Source: a virus. Taken from it: DNA of 47,171 bases. Under the pieces are notes generated by a model. That model saw nothing but the letters and a program-made list of their open reading frames with translations. It was not told the origin of the DNA and made no database searches. Below are positions 22,181-29,072 of this stretch, in pieces (the stretch's first letter is position 1; the number at the start of each line of letters is the position of its first letter). The position numbers were made by a program, and so were the translations under genes. The DNA lies in the IMG/VR virus record IMGVR_UViG_3300025585_000061, positions 1-47,171 of that record. The stretch is one strand, 5' to 3'.

Positions 22181-22389
22181 CACGGCATCTCCTTCGGCTC
22201 CACGTAACACTGGTTCGCCCAACGCAGGACGAACTGCACCCGCTCTGCCTCATCCCACGTATCGAAACGGGCGACCTCGGGATCGCGGTAGTCTGCAATC
22301 GGCAGGAAGTTGCCGTCCATTGTGTAGACGTTCTCTCCCGCCTCGTCAGTCAGAACCCACCTCAACTGCGTAATCACATACTCAGCCAT
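22180..22389 (-). CDS. Small hypothetical protein (69 aa)
   Basis: The 69-residue product has a beta-strand start (AEYVITQLRWVLTDEAGE) and a helical C-terminus. It shares start and stop bases with its neighbours. The start is the ATG of a GTGATGGC junction. No family is recognised. Confidence 0.6.
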   Translation of the reverse strand: MAEYVITQLRWVLTDEAGENVYTMDGNFLPIADYRDPEVARFDTWDEAERVQFVLRWANQCYVEPKEMP

Positions 22390-22654
22390 CACTCTCCTCC
22401 CTCTCTTTCTTCATGGCAGCCCGCCTGCAACGCGGGCATTCGTAAGTCACGCCGTCTGCCCAGTAGCGGGCGAAGGACTTCATGTGCCAAGCGTCTGCGG
22501 GCTTTCGCAATCGGCCCGGCCCGATCATAGACACCTCTGTCTTTTCGTATCCGCACGGCCAGCGATAGGTGAGTCGGTTGCCATCGCTAGCGATAACCTT
22601 GGCTCGCTGTCCGTAAAGCCCGCACTGGGTCTTAGGGCGTTTGAGTGTCGCCAT
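22382..22654 (-). CDS. Small zinc-motif protein (90 aa)
   Basis: CPRC near the C-terminus, with one Cys near residue 11 and one at about residue 34 (WPCGY), suggests a small zinc site but the pattern is incomplete. The rest is basic. It overlaps the next gene by 8 bases. GGAGG lies 4 bases before the start. No family is recognised. Confidence 0.55.
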   Translation of the reverse strand: MATLKRPKTQCGLYGQRAKVIASDGNRLTYRWPCGYEKTEVSMIGPGRLRKPADAWHMKSFARYWADGVTYECPRCRRAAMKKEREESDG

Positions 22655-22685
22655 CACTTTCCTCCTTTTGGGGAACCAGTATACC

Positions 22686-22883
22686 TCAGTGCGGAATCAC
22701 CTGCTCCTGCTCCACCCTGCCCAGCGTGGCGGTCAGAGCCTTGCATAGCCGCACCTCATCTTGGTGGGCCTCTTGCTCGTCGTAGATATCCCACGGTGCC
22801 ATCTCTTCCAGGTTCTCCAAGTCACGCCTCACGGCACGCTGGAGGTAGAAGAACTGGGCGGGGGTGAGGTTAAGTGTTGTCAT
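22686..22883 (-). CDS. Small helical protein (65 aa)
   Basis: The start at 22883 is chosen because GGAGGAG lies 8 bases upstream; a Met at 22889 is closer to the ribosome site but only 2 bases away. The product is helical, acidic in the middle (DLENLEEMAPWDIYDEQEAHQDE), with no repeats. Its function is unknown. Confidence 0.58.
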   Translation of the reverse strand: MTTLNLTPAQFFYLQRAVRRDLENLEEMAPWDIYDEQEAHQDEVRLCKALTATLGRVEQEQVIPH

Positions 22884-23157
22884 CAGCATGCTCCTCCTTC
22901 CATATCTGTGCGCTGATGGCATGCACCACGGGCAGGCCATCCTCAACCGCCTGATCCTGGATGGCATCGATCAGATGGACGATGCCCCACAGAATGTCAT
23001 CCGGATTGTCCCAGATCATGGTGACTAGCCGGTGCTTTTGGTGGGCCAACTCCAGCCAGTCGATGTTTGTTACGCCCACCCACGCAGAAGGGTTAGCGGC
23101 GCCTTCCTTCTGCACGTATACGGTGTCGCCGTCACGCAATACCACGGTGTCAGGCAT
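22870..23157 (-). CDS. Hypothetical protein (95 aa)
   Basis: The product has a strand-rich N-terminus (TVVLRDGDTVYVQKEG) and a helical, acidic half. A central segment (IDWLELAHQKHRLVTMIWD) looks structured. It overlaps both neighbours. The start is taken at the Met at 23157. No family was recognised. Confidence 0.58.
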   Translation of the reverse strand: MPDTVVLRDGDTVYVQKEGAANPSAWVGVTNIDWLELAHQKHRLVTMIWDNPDDILWGIVHLIDAIQDQAVEDGLPVVHAISAQIWKEEHADDNT

Positions 23158-23371
23158 CGTCCTTCTCCTTGTGCTTGGCAACCAGCGCACGCAGCGTCAC
23201 GCGCGACTCGTCAGCCGACCGGACAGCTGCTGCCATCCACTCCGCTCCGACTGAGTCGTTGTCTATGGAGATGTAATCCTGCTGCTTCTTGCGGCCACGC
23301 CTTGCCGCCTCCAGCAGATGCATGCAGGCAATGTCGATGGCGCGCAGTTCGTCGGCTGTCAGGTCAGGCAT
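23150..23371 (-). CDS. Small helical protein (73 aa)
   Basis: Basic and Ala-rich helices fill the product (IACMHLLEAARRGRKKQQDY, then MAAAVRSADESRVTLRALV). It may bind nucleic acid because of its basic cluster, but no HTH is visible. The start at 23371 (MPDLTADEL) is chosen over a Met-rich upstream extension. Confidence 0.55.
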   Translation of the reverse strand: MPDLTADELRAIDIACMHLLEAARRGRKKQQDYISIDNDSVGAEWMAAAVRSADESRVTLRALVAKHKEKDDA

Positions 23372-23576
23372 CAACCTTCTCCTTATGGAATGACAGATGA
23401 TCATCAATGCGAACCTTGGCGGCGCGCAGCGTCTGCGCCCAGAAGACGGGCTCGCTCCCTGGCCTATCTGGGAATGCCACCCACCGCTTGGTGCGGTAGT
23501 CTTGGCCGATTACGAAGCCACGGTATTCCCAGTCGCCGCTAGCCAGCCTGCTGGCGCGGTGCTTCTGCTTGTCCAT
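23364..23576 (-). CDS. Small hypothetical protein (70 aa)
   Basis: The product is a basic, aromatic protein with a strand-turn-strand core (WEYRGFVIGQDYRTKRWVAFPD) and a helical end. It overlaps the gene upstream by 38 bases. No family is recognised. Confidence 0.55.
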   Translation of the reverse strand: MDKQKHRASRLASGDWEYRGFVIGQDYRTKRWVAFPDRPGSEPVFWAQTLRAAKVRIDDHLSFHKEKVDA

Positions 23577-23853
23577 TGCTCACCTCATAAACTCCTGAGT
23601 AATCCCCGGTGCAATCCTCCACATACAGGCCGATAGCCGACAAGGCATCGACCATCTTTTCGATCTTGTCGTACCCCTCAAAGTCGTAGCTGCAGTACGC
23701 CCGCAGCACACTGCCCGGTTGGTGCAGCAGGATCATCACTGCCCCCTTGCCATACGGCCGATGGCCCGGTGTCTCCCACTCAAACTCACAGCCGATCACG
23801 GATCGGATCACCTCCGCAGCGCGGGCGATGCGGGGTAGTTGGTCACTGGTCAT
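23539..23853 (-). CDS. Hypothetical protein (104 aa)
   Basis: The product is a mixed alpha/beta protein. Central beta-strands include GAVMILLHQPGSVLRAYCSYDF, and the end is polar. It overlaps both neighbours, like most genes of this cluster. No catalytic or DNA-binding motif is visible. Confidence 0.55.
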   Translation of the reverse strand: MTSDQLPRIARAAEVIRSVIGCEFEWETPGHRPYGKGAVMILLHQPGSVLRAYCSYDFEGYDKIEKMVDALSAIGLYVEDCTGDYSGVYEVSNGQAEAPRQQAG

Positions 23854-24047
23854 GTGGGCCTCGCTTTCTTGCGGCGGCGCGGCTTCAGCCGGACGTACCA
23901 GTCGCGTATCTCGCTGGCCTTGCCGTAGGTGAGGTCTGATTCATGGTCGCAGCCAGCCCACTCATAGTCATGGGCGGCAGACATCAGAAGCCTTGCCGCC
24001 TTGTCGATAGCGTCCAACGCTTGGCGTTTATATTCAGCCTTGGTCAT
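23850..24047 (-). CDS. Small helical protein (65 aa)
   Basis: The start at 24047 follows GGGAGGACCG, and the in-frame upstream sequence is Arg- and Pro-rich and not protein-like. The product is helical with a basic C-terminus (RLKPRRRKKARPT). It may bind nucleic acid. It overlaps the next gene by 4 bases (ATGA). Confidence 0.55.
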   Translation of the reverse strand: MTKAEYKRQALDAIDKAARLLMSAAHDYEWAGCDHESDLTYGKASEIRDWYVRLKPRRRKKARPT

Positions 24048-24342
24048 CGGTCCTCCCTTCTGCCTTGGCGATTGCCGCAATCGCCGCATCAATCGCCCGG
24101 GTGGTGTCGTTGTCCGACTCGTCATCCGGGTATGCCCGTTCGTACAGTTCGATCAACTCATTCTTCACGGAACGCAATGCATCTAGTAGGTCGGGTGCGG
24201 CGGCAAGCAGCGGAATGTTGGCCGATTGGTTTGCTGTGAACACTGGATAGCAAATCAAATCCCCGCCGTCCTCTGCGTATATCTCATGCAGTTCGCCGTC
24301 TGCGGGCCAGCGAACAGCCCACGGCCCCGGTGTGTGTGCCAT
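24034..24342 (-). CDS. Phage 'HTPGPW' family protein
   Basis: The N-terminus MAHTPGPW and the later 'N-x-P-L-L-A-A-A-P-D-L-L-D-A-L' stretch match a widespread family of small phage and prophage proteins of unknown function ('AHTPGPW...ANARLIAAAPdLLeAL'). The ATG at 24342 is chosen over the GTG at 24345. The gene lies in the leftward cluster and shares its first base with the stop of the gene before it. Family membership is by motif recall. Confidence 0.8.
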   Translation of the reverse strand: MAHTPGPWAVRWPADGELHEIYAEDGGDLICYPVFTANQSANIPLLAAAPDLLDALRSVKNELIELYERAYPDDESDNDTTRAIDAAIAAIAKAEGRTDDQG

Positions 24343-24452
24343 CACTCCTCCTCATGGTCCCACTCATAGTCCTCGGGCTCCTGGCATGGATCATCCAGCC
24401 ATGGGAAAAGCCGAGACTCCTGTTCCAGTTGTTCGTAGTCGATGTCATTCAT
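24342..24452 (-). CDS. Very acidic small protein (36 aa)
   Basis: The product is 36 residues, strongly acidic at its end (DYEWDHEEE) and contains one Cys and two Trp. Its stop overlaps the next start in a TGATG junction. Its acidic nature is like small DNA-mimic or anti-host peptides, but this is speculative. Confidence 0.6.
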   Translation of the reverse strand: MNDIDYEQLEQESRLFPWLDDPCQEPEDYEWDHEEE

Positions 24453-24675
24453 CGTTCACCCCCTGCTTTTGCAACGTCTGGTGCGCCAGCTGCAACAGCA
24501 CGCTGAGAAGGTCGCACCGAAACTCCATGTTCTCTAGCTCGTCCGCACTGCATCCGCAGAAACCTTCACTGTCGATGGTGCGCTGCACCTCCAACTCCAG
24601 CGTGTCGGTTAGCACCTGAAGTTGCCTGCTGGTGAGACGCAAAGACAGGTTGATGTCAGCAATCTTGCTAGGCAT
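24445..24675 (-). CDS. Small helical protein (76 aa)
   Basis: The product starts MPSKIADINLSLRLTSRQLQVL, has a helical N-terminal half and ends in a polar stretch with FCGCSADE and CDLLSVLLQLAHQTL. A Cys pair (CGC) near residue 40 may be a small metal site. The start at 24675 is chosen over upstream Met codons in a low-complexity extension. No family is recognised. Confidence 0.55.
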   Translation of the reverse strand: MPSKIADINLSLRLTSRQLQVLTDTLELEVQRTIDSEGFCGCSADELENMEFRCDLLSVLLQLAHQTLQKQGVNDE

Positions 24676-24880
24676 TGACCACCTCCAGATGTACGTTGCC
24701 CCTGCTCTCATCCCATGCACAGTTCACCGGGTCTTCGGAGTACTCAGCCCCGTAGTTCTCCACCAGAAACCACCGCGACATGAGGTCACGGGCGGAGGAC
24801 AGGGCCTCCTCTTCGGTGGCAAACCGGACCCCATTGCCTGCCCACTTGCCGGATACCTGGACCATCGGACGGTAACTCAT
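24668..24880 (-). CDS. Small hypothetical phage protein (70 aa)
   Basis: The product has a beta-strand N-terminus with aromatic residues (YRPMVQVSGKWAGNGVRFATEEEALSSARDLM) and a helix, the common form of small phage 'FATEEEA' proteins that pair a strand with an Ala-rich helix. The ribosome site is GGAGG. It may belong to that loose group, but this is not certain. Confidence 0.6.
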   Translation of the reverse strand: MSYRPMVQVSGKWAGNGVRFATEEEALSSARDLMSRWFLVENYGAEYSEDPVNCAWDESRGNVHLEVVNA

Positions 24881-25125
24881 GGCACCTCCTCGTATAGGAA
24901 CCGCTCCACCTCATCACGCATGGACTCCAGCCATGCCAATTCGCTCGGCTTCAGCGGCCCGCCATTGATGGTTTCACCCGTATCGGTGACGCACCAATAG
25001 GTGCCGCTGTCATTGCCAACCCACACCATGGCTGGCGTGCCAGCGCCAGGATCGTCAGGCACAACCTGATCGCGATCCAATTCCAGCCGCACCCGGCCTG
25101 ACCGCAGGGTTTTCTTGGTGATCAT
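24877..25125 (-). CDS. Hypothetical protein (82 aa)
   Basis: The product is beta-rich with a basic N-terminus (MITKKTLRSGRVRLELDRDQ), a central Trp-rich strand (AMVWVGNDSGTYWCV) and an acidic helical C-terminus. Neighbouring genes overlap it on both sides. No family is recognised. Confidence 0.58.
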   Translation of the reverse strand: MITKKTLRSGRVRLELDRDQVVPDDPGAGTPAMVWVGNDSGTYWCVTDTGETINGGPLKPSELAWLESMRDEVERFLYEEVP

Positions 25126-25460
25126 GTGGCCTCCTCTAAGACGGCATCGATGTAATGCCGTGCAATTTCATCCCAGTTGACGGAACTGAGCGCACCGCTC
25201 AGTAGGTCGTAATACAGGCTAAACGTGGGCATCTCTGGCCGGTTCTCCTCATGGTGATCCTTCAGCCATTCAGCAAACCGAAACCGTGCAGTCTCGCGCC
25301 GTGTCCACACGACATGCCACTCCGTCTCGGCCTCTGCAGCGTCGTAGATTTCCTTGGCATGCCCACGGAAGAACTCCTGCGAGCCCTGCTCGTTATCCAT
25401 CCATAGGTTGACGCACCACGTTTCGTAGTTCGCCCACCCGTTGTATGTGGTATCTGCCAT
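25122..25460 (-). CDS. 'NYETW' family phage protein (112 aa)
   Basis: The N-terminal TYNGWANYETWCVNLWMDNEQG matches a recurring phage protein pattern ('YNGWkNYETWnvaLWi.ND') of unknown function. The middle has FAEWLKDHHEE, and the end has NWDEIARHYI, as expected for that family. The ATG at 25460 follows GGAGGTGAGTG. It is one of the better-recognised members of this leftward cluster. Confidence 0.72.
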   Translation of the reverse strand: MADTTYNGWANYETWCVNLWMDNEQGSQEFFRGHAKEIYDAAEAETEWHVVWTRRETARFRFAEWLKDHHEENRPEMPTFSLYYDLLSGALSSVNWDEIARHYIDAVLEEAT

Positions 25461-25666
25461 CACTCACCTCCGCTATAGTGAACAACCATGACGGGATCGT
25501 CGGGCAGCATTTCCAGCCGTCGATAGTCGTCGGCAAGCATCACGCCGAGTACTGATTCGCCAGCGCCCTGCACGGTGCAGACAACCTCGCACTCAACCTT
25601 CGTGCCGCCGTAGTCGATTGCAATCCAGTCGCCAGACAAAACGTGGCGAGCCTCTTCGACTGCCAT
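25460..25666 (-). CDS. Small hypothetical protein (68 aa)
   Basis: The product is beta-rich (IAIDYGGTKVECEVVCTVQG ... SVLGVMLADDYRRLEM), with two Cys and an acidic middle. It shares its stop region with the start of the gene downstream (GGAGGTGAGTGATGG). No family is recognised; a small beta-barrel is possible. Confidence 0.58.
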   Translation of the reverse strand: MAVEEARHVLSGDWIAIDYGGTKVECEVVCTVQGAGESVLGVMLADDYRRLEMLPDDPVMVVHYSGGE

Positions 25667-25669
25667 CAC

Positions 25670-25798
25670 TCACCTCTCGGTTCGTGTAACCCAAGCCCGC
25701 ATGCCATGGACTGAACGCCAGTCACGGCACCACTGCGCGGCCTCATCACGATCATCAAATACCGCCAAAATCCTCTTGCTCGTCCTCACTGCCCACAT
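25670..25798 (-). CDS. Small basic protein (42 aa)
   Basis: The 42-residue product has a strand (SKRILAVFDD) and a helix (EAAQWCRDWRSVHGM) followed by a basic end, a compact beta-alpha form. The start overlaps the zinc-ribbon gene by 44 bases. Its ribosome site is weak. Coding is supported by the strand-helix pattern and by filling the gap exactly to the next gene. Confidence 0.5.
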   Translation of the reverse strand: MWAVRTSKRILAVFDDRDEAAQWCRDWRSVHGMRAWVTRTER

Positions 25799-25925
25799 AG
25801 CACTCGTCCTCCAATGACGGTGTAAACGTGTACACTATACCGCAATCCCGGCATCTTGCATGACCAACGTCACCCAAGACACCGGCAAACGACACCTCAA
25901 CGCAGTCACATAGGGGGCACTGCAT
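25755..25925 (-). CDS. Small zinc-ribbon protein (56 aa)
   Basis: CPLC at residues 3-6 and CRDC in the middle form a CxxC...CxxC zinc ribbon. An acidic C-terminus follows. The start at 25925 uses the recurring GAGGTGTGACATG junction. Small zinc ribbons in phages often bind host proteins or DNA; no partner is shown. Confidence 0.68.
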   Translation of the reverse strand: MQCPLCDCVEVSFAGVLGDVGHARCRDCGIVYTFTPSLEDECYVGSEDEQEDFGGI

Positions 25926-25926
25926 G

Positions 25927-26103
25927 TCACACCTCGTACTTGTAAGAGCCACAGGAATTGCCGTTCACATCGACAAGCCCACCGCAGGACTCGCCGTCCT
26001 TCTCCAGGCGGTTGCAGATTTCACGCAGCAGACGAACGACCTCATGGTTCGGGTCATCCGCAAACGCGGCGTGATCGCACTGAATCTCCACTAGAAACCG
26101 CAT
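25927..26103 (-). CDS. Small hypothetical protein (58 aa)
   Basis: The start at 26103 follows GGAGGTGTGAC. The product has a beta-strand start (RFLVEIQCDHAAF), a helical basic middle (EVVRLLREICNRLEKD) and four Cys. It ends in YKYEV, with its stop inside the next ribosome site. It may bind a metal ion, but no family is recognised. Confidence 0.6.
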   Translation of the reverse strand: MRFLVEIQCDHAAFADDPNHEVVRLLREICNRLEKDGESCGGLVDVNGNSCGSYKYEV

Positions 26104-26161
26104 GTCACACCTCCTGGAATGAATGTGCATGCTACAGGACACTTGCCCTGTGAGGTAATTC

Positions 26162-26692
26162 ATGCCCGGAAAACTGGACTTACTAGGCGACACGGTGCGC
26201 CGCCTAATCTCATACGGCGATTCGCAGCCGCATTACGAGGAAATCCTGCGAGCAGTGGACGCAGGATCGATGCCGCCTAGCAGGCAGGTGCTGCTGCCAA
26301 TGCCAGAACAGGGTTGGCGGGTGACCGACCAGCTGGGCGGTGACGCCACTGGCCGATACTTGCAGGCTGTCGTCCCCCGGCCCGCCGAACCGCCGTTCTA
26401 TGCACCCTATTCGGGCGCAGGCAGAAACAAGGTTGCCAGCATAGTCGGCATGCACTCGGTCCCGAGCAGTTTGCGATACGCAGAAGGATCGGATGCCTTG
26501 CGGCAACGCGGCTTCCTGTCTGGCTTGCTAGACACACTGCAAGATGACGGCGCAGACCGACTGCTTATCAACCTGCAATCCCAGGACACGCAGGCCGCAA
26601 TGCGGAGACTGATGGAGCGAGGCAGGGTACAGCCCATAGGGCTTGGCCCGTGGGATTCTTCCCGATACCCGTCGTTGTTCAATCTTCGGTGA
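26162..26692 (+). CDS. Rightward gene inside the leftward cluster (176 aa)
   Basis: This is the only + strand gene between 20.1 and 29.0 kb. GAGGT lies 6 bases before the start. The product has a short helical N-terminus and a long region with many Pro, Gly and Gln, a style more like this phage's virion proteins than the small early genes around it. It overlaps the convergent gene at 26679 by 14 bases. It may be an accessory 'moron' expressed from a lysogen or a cargo protein. No family is recognised. Confidence 0.6.
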   Translation: MPGKLDLLGDTVRRLISYGDSQPHYEEILRAVDAGSMPPSRQVLLPMPEQGWRVTDQLGGDATGRYLQAVVPRPAEPPFYAPYSGAGRNKVASIVGMHSVPSSLRYAEGSDALRQRGFLSGLLDTLQDDGADRLLINLQSQDTQAAMRRLMERGRVQPIGLGPWDSSRYPSLFNLR

Positions 26693-26930
26693 AGGCATGC
26701 AGCTCGGAATGCTGCCAGTCGAATGACGCACCCTTGCTGGCATTCCATCGTTTCTCTGGAAACTGAAGCCGGGTCGCCACGCATATCTCGCCGTCATGGT
26801 CTTCCCACAGGCGGGCGTCCGGCAGAATCTTGCGGACAGCCTCCTCCAACTGGCCGAACGTCCACCGGCCCGTCTTTTGTTTCGCAGATTTGTGACTCAT
26901 TTTTGCCCCAAAAGTGATCGACAAACTCAT
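26679..26930 (-). CDS. Hypothetical protein of leftward cluster (83 aa)
   Basis: The product looks globular and well balanced, with a helix-strand core (WTFGQLEEAVRKILPDARLWEDHDGEICVATRL). The start is uncertain: 26930 and 26900 (MSHKSAKQK) are both possible, and neither has a strong ribosome site. It overlaps the + strand gene at its 3' end by 14 bases. No family is recognised. Confidence 0.6.
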   Translation of the reverse strand: MSLSITFGAKMSHKSAKQKTGRWTFGQLEEAVRKILPDARLWEDHDGEICVATRLQFPEKRWNASKGASFDWQHSELHAFTED

Positions 26931-26936
26931 TTGTGT

Positions 26937-27062
26937 TCAACAAGTGACAGCCAAGGCATCTTCCCGGCTGGCATAGCCGGACGTATGGCACCACTCGCCA
27001 TCCACCTGTTTCTCCAGTCGCACCCAGCACTTCAGGTGGTTGGAGTAATACGCATCCACCAT
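26937..27062 (-). CDS. Small hypothetical protein (41 aa)
   Basis: GGGAGGTGTGAC directly precedes the ATG at 27062. The product has a beta-strand pair (HLKCWVRLEKQVDGEWCHTSGY) and a short helix (SREDALAVTC). The exact reuse of the junction seen at other starts in this cluster supports it as a gene. No family is recognised. Confidence 0.62.
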   Translation of the reverse strand: MVDAYYSNHLKCWVRLEKQVDGEWCHTSGYASREDALAVTC

Positions 27063-27073
27063 GTCACACCTCC

Positions 27074-27253
27074 CTAGTTTCCTTGATCCAGAACCCCGCC
27101 CGCCCGAAACACCGGGCGGTCGTCACTGTCCGCAAGAATCTCCACATGGTCATGCTCCACATCGATGAGGTTGGCCCAGTCCCAATGGCCGGGCCGCGGC
27201 ACCTCCTCGCTGTCCCATGTGATCTTCACCACCAGGGTGGTTTCCCGCCGCAT
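27074..27253 (-). CDS. Small beta-rich protein (59 aa)
   Basis: The start at 27253 follows AAGGTGTGAC; upstream in-frame codons belong to the previous gene. The product has strands RRETTLVVKITWD and HVEILADSDDRPVF and an acidic middle. It ends just before the junction of the next gene. No family is recognised. Confidence 0.62.
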   Translation of the reverse strand: MRRETTLVVKITWDSEEVPRPGHWDWANLIDVEHDHVEILADSDDRPVFRAGGVLDQGN

Positions 27254-27254
27254 G

Positions 27255-28004
27255 TCACACCTTCGCTTTCCGGTTGTAGGAACCGTTGCCACGCAAGGCC
27301 CGCACGGCCCTGCCTGCCTCGCTGCCCTTCGGCTGGATGCCGTGGATCAGCAGGGCGAACGAACCACCCGTGAGCGAATACGCATGGTGGTCGTCATGGT
27401 CGATCTCCAGGCCCAGATCGGCAGCCTGTTGCTCGCTGTAACAAACCACCGACTCACGGAACCCATGCTCATCGATGAGCGAATCCCATCGGCCACCCCT
27501 GCTCGCAGTCAGAGCCAAGTTGGGCGGGAGAACATCCCGACGCTTGACCCAGAACGGCAGCATCTTGGTGTACGCATAGACCCGCAGATCGGGCCTGCGA
27601 TGGCACACCTCCAGCCATGCGTCGAAGTAGTTGAGGATCTTGAAATCCCCAGCCACATGTGGACGCAGAACCGCTGCATCGTCAGGTATGGCAGCCACCA
27701 GGGCAGCCGCACACTTCATCGGAGAACTGGCCGCAAGGGCCAAGGCCGCTTGTGTGTTCTCCTCGCGGAAATCGAACACGTTCGTATAGGCAACCTCTTG
27801 CGAGGCAGAGAAGCACCGGAACACCGTATGCTTGCCGTCTGCGATCCGCCGGGAGCCGTCAGCCTGCACATCGGCCCAAGACTTACAGTCCTTGGCACCA
27901 GGGCAGGTCACACCTGACAGCATGTCGAAGGAATAGACTTCGACACCCAGCCGAGCGGCCAGACGGGCCAGCTTGGCGTTAGCCGGTGCATAGCGAACAC
28001 GCAT
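27255..28004 (-). CDS. Gp88-like phage protein
   Basis: The product resembles the GP88 family first named from mycobacteriophage genomes: a Cys-rich motif early on (GVTCPGAKDCKSW, near residues 33-42) followed by 'RCFSASQEVAYTNVFDFREEN', then 'YFDAWLEVCHRRPDLRVYAYTKMLPFWVKRRD' and 'LTASRGGRWD'. Function in that family is unknown, and a metal or Fe-S site is possible from the Cys pattern. GGAGGTGCAT fixes the start at 28004. Its stop falls inside the next gene's ribosome site. It is the largest protein of the leftward small-gene cluster and its promoter-proximal side. Confidence 0.75.
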   Translation of the reverse strand: MRVRYAPANAKLARLAARLGVEVYSFDMLSGVTCPGAKDCKSWADVQADGSRRIADGKHTVFRCFSASQEVAYTNVFDFREENTQAALALAASSPMKCAAALVAAIPDDAAVLRPHVAGDFKILNYFDAWLEVCHRRPDLRVYAYTKMLPFWVKRRDVLPPNLALTASRGGRWDSLIDEHGFRESVVCYSEQQAADLGLEIDHDDHHAYSLTGGSFALLIHGIQPKGSEAGRAVRALRGNGSYNRKAKV

Positions 28005-28325
28005 ATGCACCTCCTTGGAACAGGCACCGACACGGCACCTGAATAGCACCCTCTGAGCGAACGGTCAGATCACAGGCCACAAAAGCCGACCCGGGATCGG
28101 GTTGTGGCGGTTCTCTGCGCGTTGACTACGCACTCCGTCGAATGCGTTTTGCCCAGAGGGGGCTATTCAGACACCGACAAACGGCATCCGATCTCAGGCA
28201 TGAAGGCGAGGCTGGCGGCATGCTCTTATTCCATGCCAACCACGCAGGCGTCACTGACGCCATGTCACCATGCCCAGGATCGGATGCCGGAACAGGGGTC
28301 ACTGCTCCCCTGCCCGGCGGCCCGA
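28005..28325. repeat. Gene-free stretch with a 19-bp outward-facing inverted repeat
   Basis: No gene is supported in these 320 bases. CTGAATAGCACCCTCTGAG (28039-28057) and CCCAGAGGGGGCTATTCAG (28152-28170) are inverted copies matching at 17 of 19 positions, 94 bases apart. They may be operators, protein-binding sites or recombination sites. A short GC palindrome (ACCCG GGAT CGGGT) lies between them near 28088-28101. Weak promoter-like hexamers in the - direction overlap the left arm, which would serve the Gp88-like gene. Confidence 0.6.
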
Positions 28326-28673
28326 TTAGCCGTAGATCGCACGCTGCCAGTTGGAGGCAGCATTTGACCGCCCGCCCAGAAGAACCTGGGCCAGCGTGTC
28401 TAGTTCGTCCCGCATCTGCTCGTTGGCAAACCACGGCCAGCCGTACAGACTGCCGGACGAACGATGAAACTTCACCAACTGCCAGAGTAAACCGGCAGCA
28501 TCATCATCGGGCTTAGAAGCCCGCCACTGTCCTGTCCTGGTGTTCAGGCAACCCCTGACCGCACGCACAGCCAATTCGTCGGAAGGGACGGAAACATTCC
28601 CGGCCTCCCGAAGTTTGGCGAGTGGTTCGGCTAATGCCGCCATAATCACCAAGGAGTGATCCACCTTTGACAT
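28326..28673 (-). CDS. Hypothetical protein at the head of the leftward cluster (115 aa)
   Basis: GGAGGTTCC precedes the ATG at 28673. The reading frame continues upstream to 29711, but that stretch lies across the control region and the gene at 29073, so it is not part of the gene. The product is helical in its first half (SLVIMAALAEPLAKLREAG) and has many Trp and Gln near the end. No family is recognised. A 320-base gap follows it, so it may be transcribed apart from the rest of the cluster. Confidence 0.68.
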   Translation of the reverse strand: MSKVDHSLVIMAALAEPLAKLREAGNVSVPSDELAVRAVRGCLNTRTGQWRASKPDDDAAGLLWQLVKFHRSSGSLYGWPWFANEQMRDELDTLAQVLLGGRSNAASNWQRAIYG

Positions 28674-29072
28674 GGAACCTCCCATTGCTGCCCGCATGCG
28701 CAGGAGTAACACGTTACCCCTACATGACGGGCGGGAATGAATCGCACCATATAGATAACAGATGAGCGGAAAAATTCCGGACGTAAATCGCGGAATTTTC
28801 ACCGCTGATCGCATCGATAGGGTGCGGCCCAGTGTAAATCGCCCTGGCGGGTTACCTTGCGGCATCCGCCAGTGTGGCGAACGTGCGAACGAATCGCACG
28901 AACGTGACACACACGCGGGGCGTGTGATCGACACCCTATATATAAAAGATGACCAGAAAAAAAATTCCGGACGGATGAAAATTTTTTTGTTGACGCTGGC
29001 AAGGGTTGCCGATACATTTACAAGGGTTGCAACGCATGAGATTGCAACACACTTTCCCCGGAGGATATAAAC
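28674..29072. promoter_or_regulatory. Repeat-rich divergent control region, possible operator/origin
   Basis: This is an AT-rich gap between divergent gene blocks. An imperfect direct repeat of about 40 bases is seen at 28741-28783 and 28927-28973, sharing TATA-like and AATTCCGGACG parts. A perfect GTGCGA/TCGCAC inverted repeat spans 28883-28899, and a GTAAC/GTTAC palindrome lies at 28706-28717. Several T-runs and TAAATCGC copies are present. With a strong rightward promoter (28990-29018), this resembles a phage switch or replication-origin region. No gene lies here. Confidence 0.7.
28990..29018 (+). promoter_or_regulatory. Rightward sigma70-type promoter with overlapping operators
   Basis: TTGACG (28990-28995) and TACATT (29013-29018) are 17 bases apart. 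The spacer contains GGCAAGGGTTGCC, a perfect 5-bp inverted repeat around GGG (about 28998-29010). A second AAGGGTTGC copy lies at 29022-29030, exactly two helical turns (21 bases) from the first, and GTTGCAAC follows. This is the layout of a repressor-controlled promoter, driving the gene at 29073. Confidence 0.78.
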
